From Omnitrophica WOR_2 bacterium GWA2_47_8 (GTDB lineage: Bacteria; Omnitrophota; Gorgyraeia; Zapsychrales; GWA2-47-8), in contig MHFY01000044.1 of the NCBI GenBank assembly GCA_001805375.1, positions 1,655 to 9,508 on the forward strand: a DNA stretch of 7,854 nt, given 5' to 3'. Shown one piece after another: positions 1 through 6,237 of this stretch; position 1 is the first letter of the stretch; the number at the start of each line of letters is the position of its first letter. The notes under the pieces are model-generated. The model was not told the origin of the DNA, did not search any database, and worked only from the letters and a program-made list of their open reading frames with translations. Both the position numbers and the translations under genes were made by a program.

Positions 1-559
1 TGGGAGGACGGATGTGGCCGCTGACGCTGTCGCCGGTCTTCAAGTCAAAACGCCTGATCTGCGACGGTGAAATGTAGATATCATCCGGGCAAGGCAGGTA
101 ATTGTAATTGGCGCTCCGCAAAAACCCGAACCCTTCCGGCAGGATCTCCAACGTCCCTTCGCCGAACATCAAGCCCTCTTTTTCAGCCTGGCTTTGCAGG
201 ATCTTAAAGATCAGGTCCTGTTTACGGATACCGCTTAGGCCCTCGACCTTCATCTCCTTGGCGACCTTGTTCAGCTCGGATATTTTCATATCCTTCAGCT
301 TTGTGATGTCCAGCCTCTCTTGATTCGACAACGTCTTCTCAAGGGCTTCCTTTTCTGCCGACGGCCTGTCAGCGGATTGCCTATCAGCCGCGGATCTGTC
401 GGCAGCTGGCCTTTCGGTATTGGTTCGTGTCATTGGTTTTTCACCTCTTTCCGTTACGGGTTTTTCTTTTGTTTTTGATACTGATTCTTCTACGCCGTTT
501 TCTTCTACATCGACATCCGGCATTATTTTCTTTGCGTTTCTCGGTGTTGGTTTGTTCAT
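1..559 (-). CDS. rho: Transcription termination factor Rho, N-terminal part (3' end runs off the window)
   Basis: Rho is the hexameric RNA helicase that ends transcription at untranslated, C-rich RNA. The frame is open from the ATG at 559 to the window edge, giving 186 residues. Residues about 85-122 match the Rho N-terminal helical domain (MKISELNKVAKEM, then the RKQDLIFKIL motif). Residues about 133-186 are the start of the RNA-binding cold-shock domain, with LEILPEGFGFLRS, PDDIYISPSQIRRF and GHIRPP nearly identical to well-known Rho proteins. The ATPase domain lies outside the window. Residues 1-84 are a hydrophilic, charged, probably disordered extension absent from E. coli Rho; it includes four pentapeptide repeats at 51-70. 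The start overlaps the coaE stop in an ATGA, which suggests translational coupling. A weak purine-rich stretch (AAGAGAG) precedes it. Identification is very secure; the exact start is likely but could be a later Met (M13 or M43). Confidence 0.96.
   Translation of the reverse strand, partial: MNKPTPRNAKKIMPDVDVEENGVEESVSKTKEKPVTERGEKPMTRTNTERPAADRSAADRQSADRPSAEKEALEKTLSNQERLDITKLKDMKISELNKVAKEMKVEGLSGIRKQDLIFKILQSQAEKEGLMFGEGTLEILPEGFGFLRSANYNYLPCPDDIYISPSQIRRFDLKTGDSVSGHIRPP
350..409 (-). repeat. Four 15-bp tandem repeats inside rho (pentapeptide [x][A/S]AD/E[R/K])
   Basis: Codons 51-70 of rho read as four consecutive five-residue units: PAADR, SAADR, QSADR, PSAEK. Each is 15 bp, and the DNA units are still recognisably similar (GCxGA[C/T]AG[A/G] cores), so the array probably arose by slippage or duplication. 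It lies in the low-complexity N-terminal extension, away from the conserved RNA-binding fold, and keeps the reading frame whatever the copy number. Confidence 0.75.
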
Positions 560-1155
560 TTTTTTCTCTCTTGATTTCGGGTTAATATTTTATAAAGTTC
601 TAAAACCTGTTTTTTCGTTTTCTGTAAACTCCCTGTGTTATCGATCACACAGTCTGCTAATTTAATTTTCCTTTTTATCGGCCACTGCGCCCTGATACGC
701 TCCAGGATCTCTCCTGTGGTCAAGGCAGCGCGTTTTTTAAGCCGGTTAATCTGGTTAGTCTGGTTGACGTCAACGACGGCCACGACATCAAACATCTTTT
801 GAAGATCCTTTTCAAACAGCAACGGGATCTCGACAACCACTAACTTTCCTTTATTCTTGCGGATCTCATTCTTGATCCTCGCGATCACCCTGGGGTGAAT
901 GATGCGCTCTAGTTTCCTCCGTTTCAAAGGAGATCTGAAAACGACCTCCGCTAATTTTTTGCGGTCAATGCGTCCGCTGGTCAAAATACTCCTGCCGAAT
1001 GCCTTAACGATCCCTTTAAAACACGCGCCCTGGGGCGCGATCAGCGCATGCGTTATTTTATCGGCATCGACAACCTTGGCCCCCAATTTGTGAAAAAACC
1101 GGGCCACGGTCGTTTTACCCGAACCGAAACTTCCCGTTATTCCGAGGCAAGGCAT
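556..1155 (-). CDS. coaE: Dephospho-CoA kinase
   Basis: CoaE performs the last step of coenzyme A synthesis, ATP-dependent phosphorylation of the 3'-hydroxyl of dephospho-CoA, in the cytoplasm. The 199-residue length is normal for the family. Visible features in order: P-loop GSFGSGKTT at residues 8-16; the DADKITH substrate motif at 30-36; IHPRV at 86-90; the EIPLLFE motif at 109-115; the lid with ERIRAQWP at 152-159; and the C-terminal ADCVIDNTGSL at 167-177. The P-loop has SF where most relatives have GI, a mild change. The start is well placed because the P-loop begins only a few residues in, as usual, and AAGGG lies about 10 nt upstream of the ATG. The first 19 bp overlap the end of glgA in another frame, and the stop overlaps the rho start by 4 bp, so translation of glgA, coaE and rho is probably coupled. 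Confidence 0.97.
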   Translation of the reverse strand: MPCLGITGSFGSGKTTVARFFHKLGAKVVDADKITHALIAPQGACFKGIVKAFGRSILTSGRIDRKKLAEVVFRSPLKRRKLERIIHPRVIARIKNEIRKNKGKLVVVEIPLLFEKDLQKMFDVVAVVDVNQTNQINRLKKRAALTTGEILERIRAQWPIKRKIKLADCVIDNTGSLQKTKKQVLELYKILTRNQERKK

Positions 1156-2549
1156 TCGCGGTACACCCTTTTATATTCCTGGGCTGATTTTTCCCACGAG
1201 AACTTATAATCAAAAGATCTCTTCACTAAACGCGAGAGCTTAGGCCTTTCCTGAAAAAGCTTTAAAGCCTTCTTGATCTCTTTGACAAAGGCCCCGGCCT
1301 TGTATTCGCTGAAAATAAAACCGTTTCCTTCTTCCCTTGATCCCTCAAATTCCTGAATAGTATCCGCCAGCCCGCCGGTCTTAAAAACGATCGGGACCGT
1401 GCCGTAGGCTAGGCTGATCATCTGGCTTAACCCGCAGGGTTCGTAGCGCGACGGCATCAGGAAAAAATCACTGCCCGCGTATACCTGGTGCGCCATTCTT
1501 TCATCAAAGCCGATAAAACAGGCCATATGCTCCGGATACTCTTTCGCCAAATTCTTTAAAATATCCTCATATTTCTTTTCTCCAACTCCCAAAAAAACAA
1601 CCTGCGCGTCCATTTTCACCATCTCCTTTAAGGCATCGGCCATCAGATCGATCCCTTTTTGATACGCCAAACGGCCGACATAACCGAACAGCGGGACATC
1701 TTTTTTGACCGGGAGCTTGAATTTTTTCTGCAAAAATGTTTTATTGTCGGCCTTTTTCTCACTGTCTTCCGGCGAAAATTTCTCAGCGATCAGGGGATCC
1801 GTTCGCGGGTTCCAAAAACCATAATCCAATCCGTTCAAGATCCCGGTCACTTTATTCTTCCGCACGCGCAGGTCCCCGGCCAGGCCGCAGCCGAATTCAT
1901 CGGCCTGGATTTCCTTCGCGTAAGCCGGGCTCACGGTCGTGACCATATCGGAAAAACGGATCCCGCCTTTCATCAAATTGACCTGATCATAAAATTCGAA
2001 TCCATCGATCCCGAAAAGCCTGCGCTCTAATTTAAGTTTCGGGTATTCTTCCTTGGGGAACAATCCCTGATACGCAAGGTTGTGGATCGTGAATACGGAT
2101 CTCATCTTTTTATAAAAGGCATGGTTATGGAATAAAAATTTCAGATACGCCGGGATAAGCGCGGTCTGCCAATCATGGCAATGAATGATGTCGACCTTGA
2201 GATTCAACTGCTTTAAAAGTTCCAGCGTTTTAGAACAATAAAACTGAAAACGTTCCAGATTATCCGGAAAATCACCGTGTGATGTCCCGTAAATCCCGTC
2301 CCGATCGTAATATTTCTTATGATCAATGAAGTAAACCGGGATGTTCTCGCCTATCGAGCCGACGAGGATCTCCTGATTGAGCCGTTTCAGCTGATGCTCT
2401 TTGATATCCACGCAGCGGTACAGCGGCAGCGTAACACAAACTTCTAACCCCAACTTTTCCAGCGCCACCGGCAATGTGCCGCACACATCGGCCAGCCCGC
2501 CGGTCTTGGCAAAAGGAACAACTTCTGAGGAACAGAATAATATTTTCAT
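1137..2549 (-). CDS. glgA: Glycogen (starch) synthase, ADP-glucose dependent, GT5 family
   Basis: GlgA transfers glucose from ADP-glucose to the non-reducing end of an alpha-1,4-glucan, the elongation step of glycogen storage. The 470 residues match the family's usual length (about 475). The N-terminal starch synthase domain carries the ADP-glucose-binding KTGGLADV at residues 15-22, CHDWQTALIP at 124-133 and FTIHNLAYQG at 153-162. GILNGLDYGFWNP at 236-248 precedes the C-terminal GT-B domain, which has GYVGRLAYQKG at 289-299, the catalytic-site SRYEPCGLSQM at 367-377 and KTGGLADT at 390-397. All expected key motifs are present, so the enzyme looks active. The start gives the standard MKILFCSSEVVPFAKTGG opening. 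No Shine-Dalgarno is visible in the AT-rich sequence before it. No other glycogen genes are in view; it sits between polA and coaE, which have no metabolic link to it. Confidence 0.97.
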   Translation of the reverse strand: MKILFCSSEVVPFAKTGGLADVCGTLPVALEKLGLEVCVTLPLYRCVDIKEHQLKRLNQEILVGSIGENIPVYFIDHKKYYDRDGIYGTSHGDFPDNLERFQFYCSKTLELLKQLNLKVDIIHCHDWQTALIPAYLKFLFHNHAFYKKMRSVFTIHNLAYQGLFPKEEYPKLKLERRLFGIDGFEFYDQVNLMKGGIRFSDMVTTVSPAYAKEIQADEFGCGLAGDLRVRKNKVTGILNGLDYGFWNPRTDPLIAEKFSPEDSEKKADNKTFLQKKFKLPVKKDVPLFGYVGRLAYQKGIDLMADALKEMVKMDAQVVFLGVGEKKYEDILKNLAKEYPEHMACFIGFDERMAHQVYAGSDFFLMPSRYEPCGLSQMISLAYGTVPIVFKTGGLADTIQEFEGSREEGNGFIFSEYKAGAFVKEIKKALKLFQERPKLSRLVKRSFDYKFSWEKSAQEYKRVYRECLASE

Positions 2550-2570
2550 ATTTATACAATTTAAGAAACT

Positions 2571-2634
2571 AGAAGCCAGAGGCCAGATGTCGGAAAAATC
2601 TTTTCCGACCTCCTACTTCTGACTTCCGACTTCT
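2571..2634. repeat. Imperfect palindrome built of 7-bp units, covering the polA stop codon
   Basis: The centre is a perfect 9-bp inverted repeat, GTCGGAAAA (2589-2597) and TTTTCCGAC (2601-2609), around a 3-nt loop. The symmetry continues outward imperfectly to 2571 and 2627; about 20 of 27 arm positions match. Both arms are runs of degenerate heptamers of the form [A/G]GA[A/G]G[T/C]C. On the plus strand there are three (2571-2577, 2578-2584, 2585-2591); on the minus strand there are four (2634-2628, 2627-2621, 2620-2614, 2613-2607). The polA stop TAG (2615-2613) and its last codons fall within the minus-strand heptamers, and the rest occupies most of the polA-glgA gap. It resembles a REP/MITE-like element. 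No T-run follows the hairpin on either side, so a simple terminator role is not supported. Confidence 0.75.
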
Positions 2635-5201
2635 ATCTCTTCCATCTCCAACCAATTCACCCCGACCTTGACCGTGACCTTGATCGGCACGGATAATTTC
2701 AAAGGGCTTTCCATTTGTTCCCGAATAAAATCAATGGCCCTTTTTTCTTCCGCTTTCGGTACATCAAATACCAACTCATCATGGATCGTCAAGATCATCT
2801 TCAGCGTGAACTTCCCCTTCTCTAATTCTCTCTGGATATTGATCATCGCCAATTTGATCAAATCCGCGGCCGAGCCCTGGATAGGCGTATTGATCGCCTG
2901 GCGCTGGGCAAACTGCCGGATATTGATATTATCGCTATGAATTTCTGGGATATAGCGCCGGCGCTGTAAGAGGGTCGTGACATACCCTTCCTTTTCACAA
3001 CTCTTTATCGTTTCATCCATAAATTTTTTGACCCCCGGATACCTTAAAAAATATTTATCAATAAAATCCTGGGCTTCCTGGACCGAGATATTGAGATCTT
3101 TGGACAGGCCAAACGCGCTCATCCCGTAATTGATTCCGAAGTTGATCCTTTTCGCCGAGTCACGCATCTTGTAAGTGACATCCTTTTCATCCACCTCATA
3201 AATAAGAGAAGCCGTGTAGCGGTGGATATCATGGTCATTTTCAAACGCCTCCATCAGCGTTTTATCTTTGGAAAAATGCGCCAAGATCCTTAATTCGATC
3301 TGCGAATAATCCGCGGCGATCAAGACATGATCTTTACCGGTGGCGATAAAGGCCCGACGGACCTGGCGTCCCAGATCGGTGCGGATAGGAATATTCTGTA
3401 AATTAGGGTTATTGGAACTTAAACGCCCGGTTTCCGTGCCGGTTTGATTGATGATCCCGTGCAGACGGCCGGTTTTGGGATCAATGAGCTGCGGCAAGGC
3501 GTCGATGTACGTGGATTTTAATTTCATGTATTGACGAAAATCTAAGATCAGCGCCGGCAAAGGATGCTGAACGGCGAGCTTGGTCAACACGCCTTCATCG
3601 GTTGAAAACCCGGTCTTGGTCTTTTTGACCACCGGTAATTTTAATTTTTCGAATAAAACCTGGCTTAATTGTTTAGGGGAATTGATGTTGAGATTGCATC
3701 CGGCCATCTTAAATATTTTTGTTTCAAGTTCCTTTAGCTTCCCCTCGCATTCCTTGGATAATTTCTTCAAAAGGGCTGTGTCCAATTTCAAGCCGTTGGT
3801 TTCCAAACGATAAAGCACATAAGCCAGCGGGATCTCAACCTCTTCGAATAACTTAAGCAAGGACTTTTTTTTAAGCTCAGCCAAAAGCTTGTTGAACATT
3901 TTACTGATGGCGGAAACGCCTCCGGCGAGTTTCTGTTCAGCGGGAATAGAACTCTTTAAATAATTCCACGCCAGGGTGTCCAGATCATAGGCGCCTTGCG
4001 ACGGGGCCAACAGGTACCCGGCCAGCATCACATCAAAGATCCGTCCTTTGACCGCCAATTGCGTCTCGCCTAAGGCCTTCATCGCGTTTTTAACATCGTG
4101 GGTCACCTTAACGATCTGCTTATCTTCAAAGACATCCTTGAGCGCTGAAAACTTTCCCTCTCCCAACTCATAGATCGTCTCGCCCTCCAAGGCGATGCCC
4201 ATCTTAAACTCCTGGATCAGCTCGCCTTCCTCGGGGGTCTCCATTAAAAATGAAAAATAACCCTCCTTCTTGATCCCGGCGATGAGCGACGCGACATCTT
4301 TTTCCGCCTTTAAATATTTGATCTCCAATTTTTCGGCCTGAGTGTCAGCGCCGGATAATTCCTGGGCGAATTTCCGAAATTCCAATTCCTGGAATAAATT
4401 CCACAAACGGTTCTGGTCCGGGCCTTTGACCTTCAACTGCTCTAAATTAAATTCAATCGGCACATTCATATCCAGCTGCGACAGTTCTTTGCTTAAAATG
4501 GCCATCTTTTTATTTTCGATGATCTTTTCCCTGACCTTGACCGGCTCCACCTTGTCGATATTCTTTAGGATATTTTCCAATGTCCCGAATTTATTGATCA
4601 GGTTCTTGGCTGTGACCTCGCCGATCCCGAACACCCCCGGGATGTTGTCCACCGGATCCCCGGCCAAACCAATCAGGTCCTTGATATATTTAGGCTCGAT
4701 GCCTAACCGTTCCTTGGCCTCTTCATACCCCAATATTTTTTCCTGGCGGATACTGTAGACCTTCACATGGTCATTGATCAGCTGCAGCATATCCTTATCG
4801 TCGCTGACGATCACAACGTCCAGGTCTTTGCCCGGCAGATCATGGGCCAGTGTGGCGATCACATCATCCGCCTCAAAGCCTTCCAATTCAAAGGTGGCCA
4901 AATTATACGCGGCAATGACCTCCTTAATGATCGGGATCTGGCTGATCAGGTCGTTGGGCATAACGGGCCGCTGGATCTTATATTCGGCAAATTTTACCTG
5001 GCGATGCGTCTTTTTTCCGACGTCAAAACACACCGCGATATACTCGGGATTAAAATCCTTGATAATCTTGCGCAACGTACCGATAAAACCGTATACCGCA
5101 TTCGTGGCCTGCCCTTTAGAGGTGGAAAGACCCTTGATGGCGTAATACGAACGGTAACAGAGCGCGTGGGCATCGATTAAAAACAACTTAGCTGAGGACA
5201 T
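2613..5201 (-). CDS. polA: DNA polymerase I with active 5' nuclease and polymerase domains, degenerate 3'-5' exonuclease domain
   Basis: Pol I fills gaps and removes RNA primers in repair and lagging-strand synthesis. In order along 862 residues: the 5' nuclease domain (about 1-285) with LIDAHALCYRSYYA, FEADDVIATLA at 109-119, VSDDKDM at 132-138 and GDPVDNIPGVFGIG at 181-194; a 3'-5' exonuclease-like domain (about 290-455); and the polymerase domain with TGTETGRLSS at 587-596, motif A AADYSQIELR at 629-638, motif B RDSAKRINFGINYG at 680-693 and motif C IHDELVFDVP at 806-815. Polymerase and 5' nuclease ligands look intact. In the exonuclease domain the DxE motif reads LME (319-321), the second Asp is Ala at 373, and no YxxxD is found, so proofreading is probably absent, as in Taq and Bacillus Pol I. 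The protein normally ends near NW (849-850); a tail of about 12 residues follows, its last few encoded by a repeat element. It starts 25 bp after the TPR gene. Confidence 0.98.
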   Translation of the reverse strand: MSSAKLFLIDAHALCYRSYYAIKGLSTSKGQATNAVYGFIGTLRKIIKDFNPEYIAVCFDVGKKTHRQVKFAEYKIQRPVMPNDLISQIPIIKEVIAAYNLATFELEGFEADDVIATLAHDLPGKDLDVVIVSDDKDMLQLINDHVKVYSIRQEKILGYEEAKERLGIEPKYIKDLIGLAGDPVDNIPGVFGIGEVTAKNLINKFGTLENILKNIDKVEPVKVREKIIENKKMAILSKELSQLDMNVPIEFNLEQLKVKGPDQNRLWNLFQELEFRKFAQELSGADTQAEKLEIKYLKAEKDVASLIAGIKKEGYFSFLMETPEEGELIQEFKMGIALEGETIYELGEGKFSALKDVFEDKQIVKVTHDVKNAMKALGETQLAVKGRIFDVMLAGYLLAPSQGAYDLDTLAWNYLKSSIPAEQKLAGGVSAISKMFNKLLAELKKKSLLKLFEEVEIPLAYVLYRLETNGLKLDTALLKKLSKECEGKLKELETKIFKMAGCNLNINSPKQLSQVLFEKLKLPVVKKTKTGFSTDEGVLTKLAVQHPLPALILDFRQYMKLKSTYIDALPQLIDPKTGRLHGIINQTGTETGRLSSNNPNLQNIPIRTDLGRQVRRAFIATGKDHVLIAADYSQIELRILAHFSKDKTLMEAFENDHDIHRYTASLIYEVDEKDVTYKMRDSAKRINFGINYGMSAFGLSKDLNISVQEAQDFIDKYFLRYPGVKKFMDETIKSCEKEGYVTTLLQRRRYIPEIHSDNINIRQFAQRQAINTPIQGSAADLIKLAMINIQRELEKGKFTLKMILTIHDELVFDVPKAEEKRAIDFIREQMESPLKLSVPIKVTVKVGVNWLEMEEIEVGSQK

Positions 5202-5226
5202 GGAAAAAACCTAACATAAAGATTTT

Positions 5227-6135
5227 TTATTTGGATTCGTTAGCGGATTCGTCAGGGATAATGGTGAGTATTCTACGGAATTCTTCCTTTGCTGACTGAG
5301 TTTCACCTGAATTTAACTTTGTTACGGCTTCCTTCGAACGGTCATGCACTTCTTTAAAGATCTTCTGCTTTTCGATGTCTTCTTTGGCTTTGAGGATTTT
5401 GGGGTTTTGGGGCGTTAAGGACAAAGCCCGGTTAAATTCTTCCAGGGCCTGATCCAGGGATTTCTTTTGAGCGAACTTCAGACCTTTTTTGTAATGATTT
5501 TCGGAACGGATGATCTGCTTTGAAAACTCATCCTGCGACTGCTTAACGATCTCGGCTTCTAACTTCTGTGCTTCTTCTTCGATACGCTTCTTCTGCGCGT
5601 CGGGGTCATATTCATTGATCTTTAAAAGTTCTAACCTTGCCTTCTCTCCCCAGGGGTCTTTGCCCTGAGAACGCTTGAACCGTTCCTTAAAATATTCCGC
5701 TGCCTTCTTTAGATCGCCTTTGGTTTGGTAGAGATACGCCAGGTTCATGTACGGTGGCAGGTAGTTTTTGTCCGAACGTATGGCCTTCTGATAGAACGAT
5801 TCTGCTTCAACATCCAAGCCCATCTGTTCATACACAACCGCTATGTCATTTAAGGTGACGGCATTATCAGGATCGAGGCTTAACGATTTTTTGTAATACG
5901 AGATGGCTTGGTCAAAATTCGCTTTTTGCTGCTGATCATATCCCTGCAAACGATATTCTTCGGCTGACTCTAATTTTAAATTATCCGCGAAAATAATCCC
6001 TGGATAGGCGAACAGTATGGATAAGAATAAAAATGCGGGAAATCTTCGATAAGAGCTGCTGCTTACTTGTTGGACAATAGCATAGTATATATTTTTTCCT
6101 TTGGCAAGAAAATATTTTAGGTTGTTTGAGATCAT
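5227..6135 (-). CDS. Exported or membrane-anchored TPR-repeat protein
   Basis: The specific function is not recognised. The 302-residue protein has a hydrophobic segment at about 33-50 preceded by RR, with a plausible signal peptidase site after IFA (50/51), so it is probably secreted or anchored facing the periplasm. Tetratricopeptide repeats follow at about 58-91, 92-125 and 126-159, with the usual small/aromatic spacing and a Pro near the loop. A charged, probably coiled-coil helix covers about 176-210. A further TPR lies at 211-244 and a weaker one at about 264-297. TPRs normally mediate protein-protein contacts. The 32 residues before the hydrophobic segment are long for a signal peptide, but no other ATG, GTG or TTG in frame lies between the ATG at 6135 and that segment. 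The start falls 13 bp after the upstream stop, and its leader lies inside a palindromic element, with no good Shine-Dalgarno. It is probably co-transcribed with polA. Confidence 0.88.
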   Translation of the reverse strand: MISNNLKYFLAKGKNIYYAIVQQVSSSSYRRFPAFLFLSILFAYPGIIFADNLKLESAEEYRLQGYDQQQKANFDQAISYYKKSLSLDPDNAVTLNDIAVVYEQMGLDVEAESFYQKAIRSDKNYLPPYMNLAYLYQTKGDLKKAAEYFKERFKRSQGKDPWGEKARLELLKINEYDPDAQKKRIEEEAQKLEAEIVKQSQDEFSKQIIRSENHYKKGLKFAQKKSLDQALEEFNRALSLTPQNPKILKAKEDIEKQKIFKEVHDRSKEAVTKLNSGETQSAKEEFRRILTIIPDESANESK

Positions 6136-6137
6136 AA

Positions 6138-6237
6138 GCTTTCAGGCATCAGGCGTCAGCTTTCAGTTGCTGAGAGTCCTTCGACTGGCTCAGGATGGTG
6201 AGCGAAGTCGAACCACTGAGAGCTGATACCTGAAGGC
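6138..6237. repeat. Nested imperfect palindromic element, forming the 3' end of the oxidoreductase gene and the TPR gene leader
   Basis: Outer arms 6138-6159 and 6216-6237 are inverted repeats (17 of 22 positions match when one is reverse-complemented; both read GC[T/C]TTCAGG[C/T]ATCAG). Nested inside is a second hairpin: TTCGACT (6180-6186) and GCTCA (6188-6192) pair with TGAGC (6199-6203) and AGTCGAA (6206-6212) around the loop GGATGG. The inner core resembles a short palindrome (CCTTCGAC..GCTCA..TGAGC..GTCGAA) that I recognise as recurring in many bacterial genomes; that is recollection, not a search result. The element is read through in frame by the oxidoreductase gene, and the distal arm supplies its TGA stop (6151-6149). 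Confidence 0.85.

Noticed and set aside
108..665. Plus-strand open frames opposite rho and the end of coaE, some with hydrophobic runs
   Set aside because: The minus strand encodes a clear Rho N-terminus and CoaE C-terminus here. The hydrophobic look comes from reading charged Lys/Glu codons in reverse.
1659..2030. 123-residue plus-strand open frame opposite glgA
   Set aside because: It is antisense to well-conserved glgA sequence, with no ribosome binding site or family resemblance.
2550..2580. Promoter for glgA with TATAAA just before the ATG
   Set aside because: The best -35 at 17-bp spacing (CTGGCT) matches only 3 of 6, and the start of transcription would fall inside the coding region.
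2589..2609. Perfect 9-bp hairpin after polA as an intrinsic terminator
   Set aside because: No U-run follows the stem in the direction of transcription, and glgA begins soon after in the same direction; the hairpin is better explained as the core of a palindromic repeat.
4767..5180. Open frames of 137 and 123 residues on the plus strand opposite polA
   Set aside because: They are antisense to the conserved 5' nuclease domain, show no recognisable motifs, and overlap each other in different frames. They are shadows of polA.
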